Below, piece after piece: positions 6,263 through 8,119 of a stretch of DNA of 8,119 bases. How positions within the stretch are numbered: position 1 is the stretch's first letter; each line of letters begins with the position of its first letter. Position numbers and translations under genes: made by a program. A model generated the notes under the pieces. It was given only the letters and a program-made list of their open reading frames with translations. It was not told the origin of the DNA and searched no databases. The stretch comes from an uncultured Lysobacteraceae bacterium. GTDB lineage: Bacteria > Pseudomonadota > Gammaproteobacteria > Xanthomonadales > Rhodanobacteraceae. Location: assembly GCA_946480705.1 (NCBI GenBank), contig CAMLLF010000147.1, positions 1 through 8,119 on the forward strand, given 5' to 3'.

Positions 6263-7741
6263 TTAGCGCGCGGGCGCCGAAATCGCGGTCGGACTCGCGC
6301 GGACGAACGTCAGGCGCAGCGACGAGGTTGCGCCGAGCGGCGCCGACCACCCCGCGTCATCGGCGCGAAGTTCGTAGAGACCGAAAGGCGTCACAAGCGC
6401 GGCACGATCGAGCCTGCCGTCCGCGTCGAGCGCAACGACGGTCAGGCGGCGGTTCGGCCAAGCCGTCGCCGATGCGAAATGACGTTCTACCGCGGATGCC
6501 GTCGTGAGCGCGCCGACGCAACGTCCGTCCTCGATGCGGAACGTCGACTCGCCGTCAATCGACTGCGCGCCCAACAGGCCGCGATAGCGTTGCGTCTCCA
6601 GCGGACAGGCTTTTTCCGGCAATGGCGGGCGCGAGCGAAATGGCGCGGCGAGCACCGTCGCGGTCGTCGTTATCGACGACACCCACGATGCGTTCGACAG
6701 CACGCTGGCCGCGGCGTTTTCGTCAGGCCAGACGACGAGCGCGCTGCGCGCGCCGCCGGTGGCGCCGGCGTGATGCGCAATTCGCGCGCCGTCGCGGTCG
6801 GTCGACACGCGCCAACCCAGGGCCAGGCGATAGTCGTCCTCGGCGACCGGCGTGCCGTCGGCCAGCGCGGCCGGCTGCAGCATGGACTCCCGAGTGGAAC
6901 GCGACACGATTGCGCCGGACAGCAGACGCGCGGCGAAGCGCACGAGTGCCTCCGGCGTCGCGGCGAGGCCGCCGCCCGGCCACGTGTAGCTGAAATCATG
7001 CGGCGGCAATTCGCGCGGCACGCCATCGCCGATCGCATAGAGCTTCGACACGTCGGGACCGCGCCCGTCGCTGTCGGCGCGCACGTTCAGACCGGACGTT
7101 ATTTCGCCGCGCACGTAGTCGACGAAGGATCGCCCGCTGCGCGCCTCGATTACGGCGCCGATCAAGGTGTAGCCCCAGGAGGAGTAGTGATACGCCTCGC
7201 CGGGTCTCGAAACGAGCGTGCGGCCCGAAAACAGCGCGACCGCGTCGCGCGATGTTGCGTAGTTCCTGTTGCCGCGATCGTCGTCGACGGCCTGGTAGTG
7301 AGGAAGACCCGCGGTGTGGGCGGCGAGCTGGCGAACGCTGAGCGCGGGCCAGTCGTTGCGGAGCCACGGCAGGAGGTCGGCGACGGGCGCATCGAGGTCG
7401 AGCAGGCCGCGTTCGGACAAGCGTGCAGCGGCAACGGCCGTGACGACCTTCGACACGCTCGCGAGGCGGAAGACCGTGTCGCGCCGAACCGGCACGCGCG
7501 CAGCGACGTCACGCCAGCCCGCGCACCCGGTCCACACGAGTTCACCGCCGCGATAGACGGAAGCTCCCATGCCCGGCACGCCGTTGGTCGCGATCAGCGT
7601 GTCGAGCAAGTGCTGCGCCGTGGCTGACGCCGCGTCGGCGGATCGTGCGCCGCAAGTGTCGATCGCCCGCGAAGCGGCGGGCCACAATGCGGCGACGGCG
7701 AAGACGAAGCCGCAACCGGCGAAACGATGCATCGGCGCCAT
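6263..7741 (-). CDS. Exported serine hydrolase, beta-lactamase class C / PBP4* family
   Basis: This is a 492-residue serine hydrolase of the penicillin-recognising fold. Members include class C beta-lactamases, D-amino-acid peptidases and esterases, so the substrate cannot be named. Residues 1-26 form a signal peptide ending ASRA before I27, indicating the periplasm. The SxxK motif is S95-V-S-K98 (FRLASVSKVV), giving the nucleophile and general base. HTAGLP (142-147) is the usual conserved turn. The second motif reads Y186-S-S rather than the common YxN, in the context YHYSSWGYTLIG. The third is H324-A-G (IAHHAGATGG), the HxG form. Residues from about 378 form an extra C-terminal domain of about 115 residues, with C379 and C408 possibly bridged. 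I chose ATG 7741, but ATG 7732, three codons on, is equally possible because neither has a clear ribosome site. It lies 112 bp downstream of the LytTR gene on the same strand. Confidence 0.9.
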   Translation of the reverse strand: MAPMHRFAGCGFVFAVAALWPAASRAIDTCGARSADAASATAQHLLDTLIATNGVPGMGASVYRGGELVWTGCAGWRDVAARVPVRRDTVFRLASVSKVVTAVAAARLSERGLLDLDAPVADLLPWLRNDWPALSVRQLAAHTAGLPHYQAVDDDRGNRNYATSRDAVALFSGRTLVSRPGEAYHYSSWGYTLIGAVIEARSGRSFVDYVRGEITSGLNVRADSDGRGPDVSKLYAIGDGVPRELPPHDFSYTWPGGGLAATPEALVRFAARLLSGAIVSRSTRESMLQPAALADGTPVAEDDYRLALGWRVSTDRDGARIAHHAGATGGARSALVVWPDENAAASVLSNASWVSSITTTATVLAAPFRSRPPLPEKACPLETQRYRGLLGAQSIDGESTFRIEDGRCVGALTTASAVERHFASATAWPNRRLTVVALDADGRLDRAALVTPFGLYELRADDAGWSAPLGATSSLRLTFVRASPTAISAPAR

Positions 7742-7853
7742 GACGTGGGAACCCGCAGCAGAGAGAGTCCGACTGTCCTGCGCAGCGCAGCGCGTGTCGA
7801 GATAGACCGCTGCCGGCCGTGCGTGTCTTGCGCCGGCCCGGTCCCGGGCGCGG

Positions 7854-8119
7854 TCAGCGCGGCGCCGTGCCGGTGGTCCGCAGCGCCTCGAGCAGCGTGT
7901 CGACATAGGTGCGGCTGACGCGGACCGGCGTACCTTCGTGCAGGCGCAGCATCGCGTCGCGATTCGTCATCGGCTGCATTTCAGCGATCCGGTGCACGTT
8001 TACGATAGCCGAGCGATGCACGCGCACGAAGCGGCGCGGATCCAGTTCCGCCGCAAGACGCTGCAGGGATTCGCGCAAGACGTAACTCCGCGCGCCGACA
8101 TGCAGTACCGCGTAGTCGC
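7854..8119 (-). CDS. LytTR-domain transcriptional regulator (N-terminus outside window)
   Basis: Only the last 87 residues are present, and the frame runs off the window end. They make up most of a LytTR DNA-binding domain: DYAVLHVGARSYVLRESLQR, then the signature DPRRFVRVHRSAIVNVHRI, then the closing strands VRVSRTYVDTLLEAL. This domain binds promoter DNA through its beta-sheet and loops, and occurs either behind a response-regulator receiver (LytR/AlgR type) or behind membrane segments. Which applies here is not visible. A TTG at 8078 could be read as a start but would cut off the first strand of the domain, so the gene is treated as continuing upstream. It precedes the serine hydrolase gene on the same strand and could regulate it or be co-transcribed with it. 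Confidence 0.92.
   Translation of the reverse strand, partial: DYAVLHVGARSYVLRESLQRLAAELDPRRFVRVHRSAIVNVHRIAEMQPMTNRDAMLRLHEGTPVRVSRTYVDTLLEALRTTGTAPR

Noticed and set aside
6170..7627. 485-codon plus-strand frame opposite the serine hydrolase
   Set aside because: It starts inside the terminator region, is Arg-rich and has no recognisable domain; the minus strand has SxxK and HxG motifs.
7712..7714. Cys10 of the serine hydrolase (FAGC) as a lipoprotein cysteine
   Set aside because: It comes before the hydrophobic core of the signal sequence, so there is no room for a lipoprotein signal; cleavage after ASRA fits better.
7836..7849. Hairpin GCCCG/CGGGC just after the LytTR stop codon as a terminator
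   Set aside because: The stem is only 5 bp and no T-run follows on the minus strand; such short stems are frequent at this GC content.
1..8119. tRNA/rRNA genes, CRISPR arrays, insertion sequences or prophage genes
   Set aside because: I saw no regular spaced repeats, transposase or integrase motifs, terminal inverted repeats or tRNA-like cloverleaf while reading the non-coding gaps.

Overview
The window is GC-rich and densely coding, with strong G/C bias at third codon positions that leaves long empty frames opposite the real genes. Gene content (a TonB-dependent outer-membrane receptor, a proteobacterial-type GH13 alpha-glucosidase, Sec-exported proteins, a LytTR regulator) points to a Gram-negative proteobacterium. 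A gammaproteobacterium of the Lysobacterales/Xanthomonadales or Nevskiales type is my best guess, inferred from family resemblance only.

Layout: (1) 1-1690, minus: the first 563 residues of a TonB-dependent receptor whose C-terminus lies outside the window. (2) 1691-2072: a 382-bp divergent control region. (3) 2073-3686, plus: a complete cytoplasmic GH13 alpha-glucosidase with all catalytic motifs. (4) 3687-3915: a non-coding gap with two hairpin-forming elements. (5) 3916-6135, plus: a 739-residue exported protein of unknown function with a PKD-like and two fibronectin III-like domains at its C-terminus. (6) 6136-6262: a convergent gap with a strong, probably bidirectional terminator. (7) 6263-7741, minus: an exported serine hydrolase of the beta-lactamase class C / PBP4* family. 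(8) 7854-8119, minus: the C-terminal LytTR DNA-binding domain of a regulator that starts outside the window.

The receptor and the alpha-glucosidase look like a small alpha-glucoside utilisation pair: the receptor would import an oligosaccharide across the outer membrane and the enzyme would release glucose in the cytoplasm. The best signal in the window supports their co-regulation. Two copies of a 22-bp operator-like element with a central CG lie about 80 bp upstream of each start codon, in the same orientation relative to the gene each faces, with centres 199 bp apart (close to 19 helical turns). The copy facing the receptor is a near-perfect palindrome. This suggests a LacI/GalR-type regulator, encoded elsewhere, that may loop the DNA between the two sites. 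The inner-membrane transporter and the regulator are not in the window.

The least understood gene is the 739-residue exported protein, whose roughly 300-residue central part I cannot assign to a family. I see no tRNA, rRNA, CRISPR array, insertion sequence or phage gene.
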